DNA of 64,000 bases, taken from the NCBI RefSeq assembly GCF_024347615.1, contig NZ_AP025508.1:1860001-1924000 (forward strand), given 5' to 3'. Below the pieces are notes generated by a model, which was not told the origin of the DNA, searched no databases, and was given only the letters and a program-made list of their open reading frames with translations. The stretch's first letter is position 1. Every line of letters begins with the position of its first letter. The DNA comes from Vibrio splendidus. Its GTDB lineage: Bacteria > Pseudomonadota > Gammaproteobacteria > Enterobacterales > Vibrionaceae. The position numbers and the translations under genes were made by a program. Of this stretch, positions 1 to 8,329 are shown in pieces.

Positions 1-10
1 GGAGGTTTCA

Positions 11-742
11 TTGAGCAAGGTAGTGATTGTAACAGGCGGAAGCCGAGGCATTGGCGCAGCGACGTCTAAATTGTTGGCCAGTAAAGGCTATGCCGTATGC
101 GTTAACTTTATACACAATGAGTCGCGAGCTGAAGATCTAGTGAACGAGATTCGCGAGCAGGGCGGAACCGCGATAAGCGTGCGTGCGGATGTGTCTGTTG
201 AATCGGATGTGAAATCTTTGTTTGAGATTGCTCGTAACAAGCTAGGCCCAGTGACTCATTTGGTCAATAATGCGGGGATCTTGTTTACCCAGTCACCATT
301 AGTTGACATCGAATTGGATCGCTTTGAAAAGGTGATGAAATCGAACGTATCAAGCTGCTTCTTGTGCAGTAAAGCCTTTATCAAACAAGCTGATGGTGCA
401 GGTTCTATTGTGAATGTATCGTCTGCGGCTTCTAGAACAGGTGCGCCGTTTGAATATGTGGATTACGCAGCATCCAAAGGTGCGATGGATTCACTCACCA
501 AAGGCTTATCACTTGAATTGGCTTCACGCAATATCCGAGTGAATGGCGTAAGGCCAGGCTGTATTTATACTGAGATGCACGCAGACGGCGGAGAGCCAGA
601 TCGCGTAGACAGACTAGCTTCGCAGTTACCATTACAACGAGGTGGCACGCCAGAAGAAGTCGCTAACTCTATCGCATGGTTATTATCGGACGAAGCTTCG
701 TATGTAACCGGCTCATTTATTGATATTGCTGGCGGTCGATAG
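11..742 (+). CDS. SDR family NAD(P)-dependent oxidoreductase
   Basis: Classical short-chain dehydrogenase of 243 aa, the usual family length, presumed cytoplasmic. The Rossmann motif TGGSRGIG is at residues 8-15, NNAG at 86-89, the catalytic Ser near 137-138 and YAASK (Tyr152, Lys156) follow, with PG at 182-183. The family reduces or oxidises carbonyl/hydroxyl groups with NAD(P)H; the substrate cannot be read from sequence. The start is TTG, chosen because a perfect GGAGG lies at bases 1-5 with 5-base spacing and no ATG follows nearby. The gene begins at the window edge, so an upstream operon partner cannot be excluded. Confidence 0.9.
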   Translation: MSKVVIVTGGSRGIGAATSKLLASKGYAVCVNFIHNESRAEDLVNEIREQGGTAISVRADVSVESDVKSLFEIARNKLGPVTHLVNNAGILFTQSPLVDIELDRFEKVMKSNVSSCFLCSKAFIKQADGAGSIVNVSSAASRTGAPFEYVDYAASKGAMDSLTKGLSLELASRNIRVNGVRPGCIYTEMHADGGEPDRVDRLASQLPLQRGGTPEEVANSIAWLLSDEASYVTGSFIDIAGGR

Positions 743-835
743 GGCTCGTTAGCTTTTACACTAAGATAGACCAGTAAAAACCATAAACACGTAACACAAG
801 TACCTAACTAAAAGAACGAAACTAAGAGTACAAAG

Positions 836-1462
836 ATGAAAAACTATTTTGAAAGTCCGTTTGTCGGAAAGTCACTCAAAGAACAAGTGACCAACCCAAA
901 CATTATTGTGGGCAAGCACAGCTATTACTCGGGTTACTACCATAACCACAGTTTTGATGACTGTGCGCGTTACCTATTACCGGATAGAACCGACATCGAT
1001 AAGCTGATCATCGGTAGCTATTGTTCGATTGGTTCTGGCGCAGTCTTCATGATGGCGGGCAACCAAGGCCACCAAAATCAATGGGTGAGTACCTTCCCGT
1101 TCTTCTACCAAGACGACGAGAAGTTTGAAGATGCAATAGACGGCTTCGAACGCTCTGGTGATACCGTGATTGGTAACGATGTGTGGATTGGCACAGAAGC
1201 CATGATCATGAGTGGTGTTAAGGTCGGTGATGGAGCCATCATCGCAAGTCGAGCGGTTGTGACGAAAGACGTCGCGGCATACTCGATTGTGGGTTCAAAC
1301 CCAGCGCGTCACATCCGTTATCGTTTCAATGAGACTGAAATCGCTCAGTTGCTAGAAATGAAATGGTGGGAGTGGGGCGAAGAACAAATCAAAGGCGCAA
1401 TGTCGTTGATGTGCTCTTCAGATATCGATGGGCTTTATCAATATTGGAAAGCGCTTAAGTAA
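836..1462 (+). CDS. catB: CatB-type (xenobiotic) acetyltransferase
   Basis: A 208 aa left-handed beta-helix acetyltransferase of the CatB/Vat family, which O-acetylates chloramphenicol or related acceptors with acetyl-CoA. Hexapeptide repeats are visible at about 56-72 and 113-155 ([29 protein letters not shown]). The catalytic His is in GNQGHQ (His79) and the Trp-rich C-terminus is typical. CatB genes are common integron cassettes in Vibrio, but no attC flanks this copy, so it looks chromosomal. Whether it confers resistance is not shown by sequence. Confidence 0.88.
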   Translation: MKNYFESPFVGKSLKEQVTNPNIIVGKHSYYSGYYHNHSFDDCARYLLPDRTDIDKLIIGSYCSIGSGAVFMMAGNQGHQNQWVSTFPFFYQDDEKFEDAIDGFERSGDTVIGNDVWIGTEAMIMSGVKVGDGAIIASRAVVTKDVAAYSIVGSNPARHIRYRFNETEIAQLLEMKWWEWGEEQIKGAMSLMCSSDIDGLYQYWKALK

Positions 1463-1544
1463 TCGCTGTTACCTGAGCACTTTGTCTCATCGCTACCGCT
1501 TTAGTTTATCGCTTTGGTTTATCGGGTAAGCACAGCGTAATGAA

Positions 1545-2723
1545 TTAGATACCAGCACCGACTTGGAAGTAGAGGGCGGTATCTTCTTCACTGAACGCAA
1601 TATCAATCCCTGAAATCAAACCATAGCGTCTTGCGATAAGGTATCGGAAACCGACACCGTAAGCCGCGTGAGAGCTTTGATCAAACATGTCTTTATCGCT
1701 GTCACCCGCATAGCCAATTCCCGTAAACACCGCGGTTGACCAACGTGGTGTCCACTGTTTGCTTACTTGAACTTCTGCCGCGACCGTGTGTTCACCTTGA
1801 TAGCGATTGCGGGCGATACCTCTCAGTTCAATGTCTGGGTAATATTGAGGAGAAAGCACTCGTTCGTTGGTCGACAATGATTTGTACTGTCCTCGCAACG
1901 CTAAGTTCCACTCTTTGTTTAACTCCCAATAATTCAGCCCTTCCAAATTAAACGTTTGATAGGTGTAATCACTGCCAATCGCATCACCAAACCAAAGGTA
2001 TTCCGCGACATAGTTGTATCCTTGTGTCGGATTCAAGAAGCTGTTCTTGCTGTCGTACTCGGCGATTAGACCCAAACCGGAAGAGGTCGGTGACGTGTTG
2101 CCAATGTTGTTTAAGATTTCTTGCGCTTTAGGATGATTATTAAGTGAGAGTGTTGGTGCGAAGAACTGTTGAGAAAACCCCAGTAACCATTGGGAGTCGG
2201 GTACTCTAAATTGGAGTTTCTGTATCCCGCCCATGCCTTTGAGTCCTAGCTCAACACCTTCGTTTGGATCGAGTGGAGACAAGGCGTTCGGAGAGCTTTG
2301 TCTATAAAAGGTCATGTTGATATCGCCATAACCTAATCCACCAAGGTAGCGTATAGAGTCCTCATTCCAACTGCGCTTGTGGCCAACAAAAGCCATCCAA
2401 GTGCCATTCTCTGTCGCAAAGCCGCCAATCGCAGTGATTGCAGGGGTGAGAAGCTGGGCGCCACCATCGATGGATTTTTCGGCGAGTTCTTTACGTGTGT
2501 TTTTTTGCTCTTCAGATTCGTGCATGAAGATACCAGTGAAGCCGCCACCGTATCCTACCGCAGGCTCTGTAATTAGAATTGGAACAGGAAGAAAACCGTA
2601 GGCATTTTCTGCGAGGTATTCTCCCATATCGAGTTGGCCATCAATTTCATCGATAAAGCTGGCGGCGTGTGTCGTCGTAGAAACAAGTATCAGGCTACTT
2701 AGTGCTAAAGGTTTAAAGGTCAT
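1545..2723 (-). CDS. BamA/TamA family outer-membrane beta-barrel protein
   Basis: A 392 aa protein with an N-terminal signal peptide (cleavage after about residue 20, THAA) and a C-terminal barrel resembling the bacterial surface antigen (D15/Omp85) domain, with alternating aromatic/polar strands and a terminal strand ending QVGAGI. It has no POTRA repeats, so it is too short for BamA (about 800 aa) and belongs with the short barrel-only members of unknown function. It is convergent with catB and separated from it by 82 bases. Confidence 0.8.
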   Translation of the reverse strand: MTFKPLALSSLILVSTTTHAASFIDEIDGQLDMGEYLAENAYGFLPVPILITEPAVGYGGGFTGIFMHESEEQKNTRKELAEKSIDGGAQLLTPAITAIGGFATENGTWMAFVGHKRSWNEDSIRYLGGLGYGDINMTFYRQSSPNALSPLDPNEGVELGLKGMGGIQKLQFRVPDSQWLLGFSQQFFAPTLSLNNHPKAQEILNNIGNTSPTSSGLGLIAEYDSKNSFLNPTQGYNYVAEYLWFGDAIGSDYTYQTFNLEGLNYWELNKEWNLALRGQYKSLSTNERVLSPQYYPDIELRGIARNRYQGEHTVAAEVQVSKQWTPRWSTAVFTGIGYAGDSDKDMFDQSSHAAYGVGFRYLIARRYGLISGIDIAFSEEDTALYFQVGAGI

Positions 2724-2841
2724 AACATTCCGTATTATTCACTATCCATTAAATTGAGTGTAATCAATCAAATAGATAGCGCAATAGAACGAGGAGTATT
2801 AACCGATATATCTGTTCAAAAGGCGAATGGAACAGCGTTTA

Positions 2842-3207
2842 CTATTGGATAGTTTCTACGTACGTCAGAATATCCAGAGCATCTTGCTTGGTAATTGTCC
2901 CTTTCCACGCTGGCATACCTTGTTCTACGTTACCTTCTAAAATGTCATCCGCCAAAGAACTTGGACTGGTAAAAAAGCCGCCTAGTTTATTAGCGATATT
3001 GGCGGGCTTGTGTGGCAATGAAGCGGCAGAGGGGCCATCACCGTGTCCTTTGTCGCCATGACACACCCGACAAAGCTGCGTGTATTTGGCTTTACCATTG
3101 GCAAAGTGCCTCGCATCGATTTCTGAGGCGGCACTCGCATTAAACGTCATTATTGAAGCGACTAAACCTAAGAAAGCTAACACGTGTAAATGGTTCATGG
3201 TTTTCAT
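2842..3207 (-). CDS. Periplasmic c-type cytochrome
   Basis: A 121 aa monoheme cytochrome c. Signal peptide at residues 1-27 (ending NASAA). The heme-attachment motif is CRVCH at 46-50, and a GMPAW segment at about 97-101 supplies the distal Met ligand. It is similar in size to other small class I cytochromes that carry electrons in the periplasm. No oxidase or reductase gene is adjacent, so its partner is unknown. Confidence 0.85.
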   Translation of the reverse strand: MKTMNHLHVLAFLGLVASIMTFNASAASEIDARHFANGKAKYTQLCRVCHGDKGHGDGPSAASLPHKPANIANKLGGFFTSPSSLADDILEGNVEQGMPAWKGTITKQDALDILTYVETIQ

Positions 3208-3293
3208 TGTTTTGTTCTCAATTATTATTTAACAATGAAAGAATAAGCAGATGTGAGTAGAAGAAACGTGAATGGGTAAAGCGGGATTAAGCT

Positions 3294-3352
3294 CAGTTTA
3301 GAAGCAGGTTTAGAAGCACGTTTAGAAATAGGATTAGAAACAAGTTTAGTTG
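3294..3352. repeat. 12-bp degenerate tandem repeat, about 5 copies
   Basis: Successive units of the form CAGTTTAGAAG, CAGGTTTAGAAG, CACGTTTAGAAA, TAGGATTAGAAA, CAAGTTTAGTTG lie in the divergent gap between the cytochrome and rof. No protein reading is apparent. One of several locus-specific repeats in this window. Confidence 0.7.
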
Positions 3353-3451
3353 CGGACGAACATCAATGTGACTTGGGTAAATGATTGATTATATGCATAT
3401 TGCATAGTATGGCGTGTCGCATTAGCGTGGTGGATGAATTGGAGGGGTATT

Positions 3452-3703
3452 ATGATTAGTTGCAACGATTACGATTATATTGAGATTGTGTGTATGCACC
3501 GATACCCAATCAAATTAACGCTGAAGTCTGGCGAGCAGATTGAATGTGTCGGATTAGATACTCAACGCAATGATAGCCGTGAAGAGTGCATTAAGGTCAG
3601 TATTCAAGGTGTAGAACAACTTGTCGTACTCACTGATCTTTCCACACTAGAAGTCTGTGTCGACAATCCTCATTTTCAGCAGATTTCATTCAAAACGTCA
3701 TAG
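3452..3703 (+). CDS. rof: Rho-binding antiterminator (Rof/YaeO family)
   Basis: An 83 aa protein with the Rof signature CNDYDYIEIVCMH at the N-terminus followed by small beta strands (IKLTLKSGEQIECVGLDT). The E. coli homologue binds the RNA-binding domain of Rho and inhibits termination. The start at 3452 is preferred over an in-frame upstream ATG because GGAGGGG at 3440-3446 is 5 bases upstream. It is followed after 8 bases by a small zinc-ribbon ORF, suggesting co-transcription. Confidence 0.85.
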   Translation: MISCNDYDYIEIVCMHRYPIKLTLKSGEQIECVGLDTQRNDSREECIKVSIQGVEQLVVLTDLSTLEVCVDNPHFQQISFKTS

Positions 3704-3711
3704 GCTTTCAA

Positions 3712-3945
3712 ATGAATAACACCATAGAACAATGCTATTGCACCGCGTGCAGAGAAGACACACAACATGTTGTTGTGTTGGTCAGAAAGACGAGTGCGTT
3801 TGCAGACAAACCTAACCAAAAGCGAAGCGAGTTTTGGGCAGGCATGATAAAAGGTTGGTTCCTTGGCCCGTTTATCGCGTCAATGGATGAGTTTTCTCGT
3901 CACCTTGTCTGTGAAAAGTGTGGCCATAAAGAGATACAAGATTAG
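3712..3945 (+). CDS. Small zinc-ribbon-like protein, function unknown
   Basis: A 77 aa protein with paired cysteines at each end (CYCTAC near residues 8-13 and CEKCG near 67-71), the pattern of a split zinc ribbon. Between them is a weakly hydrophobic stretch (FWAGMIKGWFLGPFIA) that could touch the membrane. It lies 8 bases after rof and probably shares its transcript. I do not recognise the family. Confidence 0.65.
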   Translation: MNNTIEQCYCTACREDTQHVVVLVRKTSAFADKPNQKRSEFWAGMIKGWFLGPFIASMDEFSRHLVCEKCGHKEIQD

Positions 3946-4012
3946 TCGCGTTATTTTACAAAACATTGGATTCAATACAGTTAGATCGTCAATTGGCTTA
4001 GGAATAAAACGA

Positions 4013-4462
4013 ATGAAAGTAGAAACGATTGAAGCCGTAAAGGCGTATGGTTTTTCAGTAAGAACCACTAATACCGATGAGATTGACCCAGCCAAAGCCA
4101 AGATAGGGCAATTGTGGCAGGGCTTTTTTGACCAAGCGTTTCCAAAATTAACGCCGGATTCAAAAGTGTATGGTGTCTACACCAATTACGAGTCTGACTT
4201 TACGGGTGAATTTGATGTCATCGCTTGTACTAGCGCACTCACCGATAACAATTTAGATGCGCTTGTCGAAACCGAAATACAAGCAGGCAAATACTTAACG
4301 TTTTCTGCTGAAGGTGAACTCCCTCAAGCAGTGATCGACCTATGGGGTGAAGTGTGGGCGTATTTCAACGCTGCAGATTGCCCACATGTTCGAACTTACG
4401 CGACAGATTTTGAATTCTACAAAGGCGAAACTGAAGTCGAGATTTCGATAGCGATTCAATAA
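4013..4462 (+). CDS. GyrI-like / AraC effector-binding domain protein
   Basis: A 149 aa stand-alone effector-binding (GyrI-like, SOUL-type) domain: N-terminal strand MKVETIEAVKAYGF, a central YGVYTNYESDFTGEFDVIA strand pair, and a C-terminal DFEFYKGETEVEISIAI strand. Such proteins bind small molecules or, for SbmC/GyrI, gyrase inhibitors. The ATG at 4013 is chosen over an upstream in-frame one at 3863, which would overlap the previous gene; a weak TAGGAA precedes it. It ends before a strong terminator. Confidence 0.8.
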   Translation: MKVETIEAVKAYGFSVRTTNTDEIDPAKAKIGQLWQGFFDQAFPKLTPDSKVYGVYTNYESDFTGEFDVIACTSALTDNNLDALVETEIQAGKYLTFSAEGELPQAVIDLWGEVWAYFNAADCPHVRTYATDFEFYKGETEVEISIAIQ

Positions 4463-4503
4463 GCTTTGGGTTGTCGTTAGTGATAGTCAAATTGAGTCAT
4501 TAG

Positions 4504-4536
4504 AAAAAGAGCCGCTCTGTACGAGCGGCTCTTTTT
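4504..4536 (+). terminator. Rho-independent terminator (bidirectional)
   Basis: A 14-bp perfect stem AAAAAGAGCCGCTC / GAGCGGCTCTTTTT with a 5-base loop. It lies 41 bases after the GyrI-like gene and can also end gltS transcription from the other strand. Confidence 0.92.
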
Positions 4537-4628
4537 ATTGGGGTACACCGCTTTAATGAATTGGGGTACACCGTCTAAATAAATTGCGGTACACCGCTTT
4601 AACAAATTGTGGAATATCGTATTAACAA
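4537..4628. repeat. 23-bp tandem repeat, 4 copies
   Basis: Four head-to-tail units starting ATTG at 4537, 4560, 4583 and 4606. The first three share GGTACACCG; the fourth is diverged. They fill the gap between the terminator and the gltS stop, ending 7 bases short of it. Confidence 0.88.
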
Positions 4629-4635
4629 AGGTCAG

Positions 4636-5859
4636 CTACATCATTCTCATGAAGTAAGGAATAATCAGGGCGTTCGCTAAATCAATGAAGAACGCGCATA
4701 CCAATGGCACGATGATGAAGGCTTGTGCTGAATGCCCATACTTCTGACTTACTGCCGACATGTTTGCCATGGCTGTCGGTGTTGAACCTAACGAAATCCC
4801 TCCGAACCCAGCACATACAACAGCCGCATCATAGGTTTTACCCATTGATGGGAACACGATGAAGATATTGATTATCACCGCGAGTAGCAGCTGCATTGCC
4901 AATATCGCGAAGATAGGACCCGCCAAGTCAATGAGCGTCCAAAGCTGCATGCTCATTAGTGACATCGCCAAAAATGTACCCAGGGAGATTTCAGCAATTA
5001 AGTCGATAGCGGGCGAGCGTGTCGGCCATTTTGCACCCGAGATTCTAGGGTAGGAGTCTGGCATTACGTTGGTGATCACGATACCCGCAAACAAACACGA
5101 TACAAACAGTGGAAGCTGTAATCCTGTCTGACTGATCAATTCATTAAGCAACGCGCCGACAATGACACAAATATGGATCGCTAACACGGCGTCTAAAAAT
5201 TGAAATGATGTGAGGGCTTGTTGTTGCTTTGTGGCATTTGAGTCGATTGAGCCTGATTGCTCATCGGTAGGTTTGAGGTTATGACGCTTGATAAGAAACT
5301 TTGCAATAGGACCGCCCATAAGGCTGGCTAAAATCAGCCCGAACGTTGCACTGGCGATACCAATTTCCATTGCGCTTTCTAGGCCGAACTCTTCTGCAAC
5401 CTTGGGTGCCCAAGCAATCGCGGTGCCATGTCCGCCAATCAGTGAAATACTTCCGCTGAGCAGGCCAAAGACAGGCTCTAGGCCAAACATTGATGCGACA
5501 GAAATACCGACGATGTTCTGCATGATCATGAAGAAGATAGTGATTGCTAGCAAAATGACCAAGGGCTTTCCGCCTTTGAACAGATCTTTCAAACTTGAGT
5601 TAATACCAATCGTGGTAAAGAAGTAGACCAATAAGACATCACGAGCAAACAGATCAAACTGCACTTCGATTGAGGTCGTCGCGTAAAGAGCCGCGAACAG
5701 GAGCGATGCCAAAATCCCGCCAGAGACAGGTTCTGGAATACTGAACTCTTTCAAAAAACCGATGACCTGATTGAGCCTCCGACCGATAAATAGAACCACG
5801 ATCCCCATGGTCACTGCAAAGAATGACCCGAGATGTAAGATGTTGTTTTCAAATTCCAT
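4636..5859 (-). CDS. gltS: Sodium/glutamate symporter GltS
   Basis: A 407 aa polytopic inner-membrane protein (about 10-12 hydrophobic helices) matching the GltS family (401 aa in E. coli), which imports glutamate with Na+. Family features include the re-entrant GGHGTA segment (LIGGHGTAIAWAPKVAEEFG) and the mirrored GGISLGSTPTAMANM near the C-terminus. The start MEFENN is preferred over an ORF start 22 residues upstream because AAGGA lies 5 bases before it and the extra residues are polar. It is monocistronic by context. Confidence 0.92.
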   Translation of the reverse strand: MEFENNILHLGSFFAVTMGIVVLFIGRRLNQVIGFLKEFSIPEPVSGGILASLLFAALYATTSIEVQFDLFARDVLLVYFFTTIGINSSLKDLFKGGKPLVILLAITIFFMIMQNIVGISVASMFGLEPVFGLLSGSISLIGGHGTAIAWAPKVAEEFGLESAMEIGIASATFGLILASLMGGPIAKFLIKRHNLKPTDEQSGSIDSNATKQQQALTSFQFLDAVLAIHICVIVGALLNELISQTGLQLPLFVSCLFAGIVITNVMPDSYPRISGAKWPTRSPAIDLIAEISLGTFLAMSLMSMQLWTLIDLAGPIFAILAMQLLLAVIINIFIVFPSMGKTYDAAVVCAGFGGISLGSTPTAMANMSAVSQKYGHSAQAFIIVPLVCAFFIDLANALIIPYFMRMM

Positions 5860-5936
5860 AGTGATCCTTGTAAAGGTGAAATTATGACGTGATTTTTGAT
5901 TGCCAGATTGCGCTTTAATAAGCAACTAGATTAACA

Positions 5937-7322
5937 TCATTTGTTATATTCAAATGATAAGAAGTTTTGAAATTCCGAATCGGCAACAAGTTGTTTGTTA
6001 CCTTCTTCAATCAATAGGTCGACGTTTTCTTTGTCTATCATAAAGTCCGTCGGAATTTGATTGAGTAAGTATCGCTTGGCACTGTTGTCTGATTTATTCA
6101 AGCTGATCTCAATGAAGTGGGGAGAAACCTTACGACCTTGATGAGAGGCCAGCTCCGACCAAGACTGCAACTCGTCGACGATCAAATCTTTTGTTGTGTC
6201 GTTATAGCGATGCAGCTGGATATCGGTGATGACGTCCACCGTTTGTTTCATGGAAGGCGCTTTAATTGACTCTCCAATGCCAGATTTTGGGTTCGTCGAT
6301 GCATCAACCGAAATGATGACAATAGGACGCGCGTGCTGGGTGTAGTACAAGTTTTTCAGCTCTTCGTTGTCGTTGTAACGCAAGTATTCAGACATCTCAT
6401 ACACCGACAGCAAACCGAGGTTGTCAGTAATCCCGCCATCCACAAGGTGGAGATAACTCACATCATCCTTATTGCTATATGACTTTAACGACTTGATCAG
6501 ATTGCGGTTGCGGTAACTTGTGGCTTCAAACGAGGGCTGTAAATGCTCTGATTTGTCACAGTCACTTTTGTTTTCTAGTACCACAGGTGTGAAAACGAAA
6601 GGCACGGCAGAAGAAGCCGTCACTGAACTAGATACAGAATAGCTGTTCAAGTCTGAACAAATCAGGTCAAAATACTCTTGTGTGAATGAAAAACGCGAGC
6701 CCGTTGAAATGTCAGTTGCGTTAATCACAATGTAGGGCGCATTTTCTCGGTGCATGTCGGCAAACGTGCTTTCACCGAAGATGTTGGCTTTGTAATAGTC
6801 GGTGGCTTTGTCTGTTCTGGTGGCGTACGAGAACCAATAACTGGGAGATAAAAGGATGGAAAACAGATCTTTCGAGACTTCGTGATAAAGGAATGCTTCT
6901 TCGTAATCTTCGAATATCTGGTCGCCATAGATACCATAATAGGCGGCGGTAAAGCTGCCACCGGATACCGAGCTGATCATATCGACTTCTTCTAACAGAT
7001 TGACCGTTTCACCATCGATTTCGATGTTTGTGTCGCGCAATGCTTGCAGCACGCCATATGAGAGCGCTGCCGCACGTGTGCCGCCACCAGAAAAAGAGAG
7101 GATCAACGTGACTTTGCTATTGGGTTTATTGAAGCTCTTCGCCGTGTAGGCTTGATTCTGCTGCGCGGCAGATTGGCCTGTGTTGGTTGCTTTGTTTTTC
7201 GCGCTACAGCCTGAAAGGGCAAGCGAGAGGGCCACTAACAGTGAAACTTTCGCGAATCCTTTAAAATCGGGACTAGGTGTGTTGAACGTGTTCACTTTGT
7301 TTTTTGGCATAGCGCATTTCAA
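5937..7322 (-). CDS. Patatin-like phospholipase lipoprotein
   Basis: A 461 aa protein with a lipobox (LALSGC, Cys39), so it is probably anchored to a periplasm-facing membrane. It carries a patatin fold: oxyanion loop GGGTRAAA at about 79-86, nucleophile Ser120 in SSVSGGS, and the catalytic DGG in LVDGGITDNLG. This supports acyl-hydrolase (phospholipase A-type) activity. The start may instead be the Met at residue 5; the ribosome site does not decide. It lies 77 bases after the gltS start on the same strand. Confidence 0.86.
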   Translation of the reverse strand: MKCAMPKNKVNTFNTPSPDFKGFAKVSLLVALSLALSGCSAKNKATNTGQSAAQQNQAYTAKSFNKPNSKVTLILSFSGGGTRAAALSYGVLQALRDTNIEIDGETVNLLEEVDMISSVSGGSFTAAYYGIYGDQIFEDYEEAFLYHEVSKDLFSILLSPSYWFSYATRTDKATDYYKANIFGESTFADMHRENAPYIVINATDISTGSRFSFTQEYFDLICSDLNSYSVSSSVTASSAVPFVFTPVVLENKSDCDKSEHLQPSFEATSYRNRNLIKSLKSYSNKDDVSYLHLVDGGITDNLGLLSVYEMSEYLRYNDNEELKNLYYTQHARPIVIISVDASTNPKSGIGESIKAPSMKQTVDVITDIQLHRYNDTTKDLIVDELQSWSELASHQGRKVSPHFIEISLNKSDNSAKRYLLNQIPTDFMIDKENVDLLIEEGNKQLVADSEFQNFLSFEYNK

Positions 7323-7466
7323 ACTAACGTTGAGGTTGAGTGAAAGGCTATTTTCGTTGATATCTAATATGCCATCAATGGCGCCACCTGTAATTCAGTG
7401 TCACGATTTTCATAACAATCTAGAGGTATTCAAGCTTATTTAGAACTGTTTACAGTCATCTCCAGG

Positions 7467-7566
7467 AATCTAGAGTGCTCTTCGGTAATCTAGGGTTATC
7501 TTCAGCAATTTAGAGTTATTCCCAGAAATTTGGAGTTATCTCCTGCAATTTATAGATACTTACTGG
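7467..7566. repeat. 20-bp tandem repeat, 5 copies
   Basis: Units begin AATCTAG/AATTTAG every 20 bases (7467, 7487, 7507, 7527, 7547). The last unit contains the stop codon of the GST gene (7560-7562), so the array runs from that stop into the intergenic gap. Each is a degenerate copy with several substitutions. Confidence 0.9.
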
Positions 7567-8237
7567 TATCCAAAAACACAATCTTGCTTGGTTTCATTCC
7601 ACAAAGGGTATTGCTTCATGACTTGGGTGTAGAGCTTACTTTCCAAGTGCGCTCTTAACCAACGTCCTACGTTTTGGTATTCCGATTTCACAAACCACTT
7701 CTTTTCGACCCGCACAAACTGGCTGACAAAAGGCATCACCGCGAAGTCAGCCAAGCTTGGGGTTTCTCCGAAAAAGTAGGGCTGATCGGTGAGTAGCGCT
7801 TCTAACTGACTAATGAACGCTTCGCAGGCTTGTCGACGTTGTTCAACATCGATGTTTCGGTAACGAACAGACGCTCTGTACTTTTCTAAGTGGGCAATAA
7901 AATCTTCATCGTTGGTTTTGATGAGCTGGTGGACTTGTTGGCTCAGTGTTGGATTACTTGAACGCAGAAGATCTTGAGGATCGTTTTGCTGAAGTGCCCA
8001 GTTCATCACATCCAAGCTCTGCTCAATGATTTGTCCGTCTGGTAACACCAATACCGGAACAGTACCTTTTGGCGAACTGGCCAATAGTTCACTAGGCTTG
8101 TCTTTGGTAACGATTTCTCGAAGTAACACTTTTTGCTGTGATAGTGCGATGCCTATTCGTCCGCGCATGGCGTAAGGGCAGCGACGTAAAGAATAAAGGA
8201 TAGGTAAATCGGATTCGTTTGGCATTATTGAGGTCAT
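7560..8237 (-). CDS. Glutathione S-transferase family protein
   Basis: A 225 aa soluble protein with an N-terminal thioredoxin-fold GST domain (YSLRRCPYAMRGR, active CPYA at about 20-23; cis-Pro in GTVPVL) and a C-terminal helical domain (YFFGETPSLADFAVMPFVSQF). The CPYA motif suggests an omega/glutaredoxin-like class using a cysteine rather than Tyr/Ser. Substrate unknown. Met1 or Met5 could be the start; neither has a clear ribosome site. Confidence 0.87.
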   Translation of the reverse strand: MTSIMPNESDLPILYSLRRCPYAMRGRIGIALSQQKVLLREIVTKDKPSELLASSPKGTVPVLVLPDGQIIEQSLDVMNWALQQNDPQDLLRSSNPTLSQQVHQLIKTNDEDFIAHLEKYRASVRYRNIDVEQRRQACEAFISQLEALLTDQPYFFGETPSLADFAVMPFVSQFVRVEKKWFVKSEYQNVGRWLRAHLESKLYTQVMKQYPLWNETKQDCVFGYQ

Positions 8238-8329
8238 TTAGTTTGAAAAGTGTTGTTAGGTGGTAAAGAGATCGTGATGTAGGTAGAATACGCGGCTTAA
8301 AAATTATAAGTAAGTGAGCGACTTCAAAA

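Noticed and set aside
836..1462. catB as a mobile resistance cassette
   Set aside because: No attC, IS or composition change surrounds it, so there is no evidence of recent transfer.
7467..7566. CRISPR-like spacing of short repeats
   Set aside because: Units are contiguous, degenerate and have no spacers or cas genes; plain tandem repeats. The same applies to the other repeat arrays.
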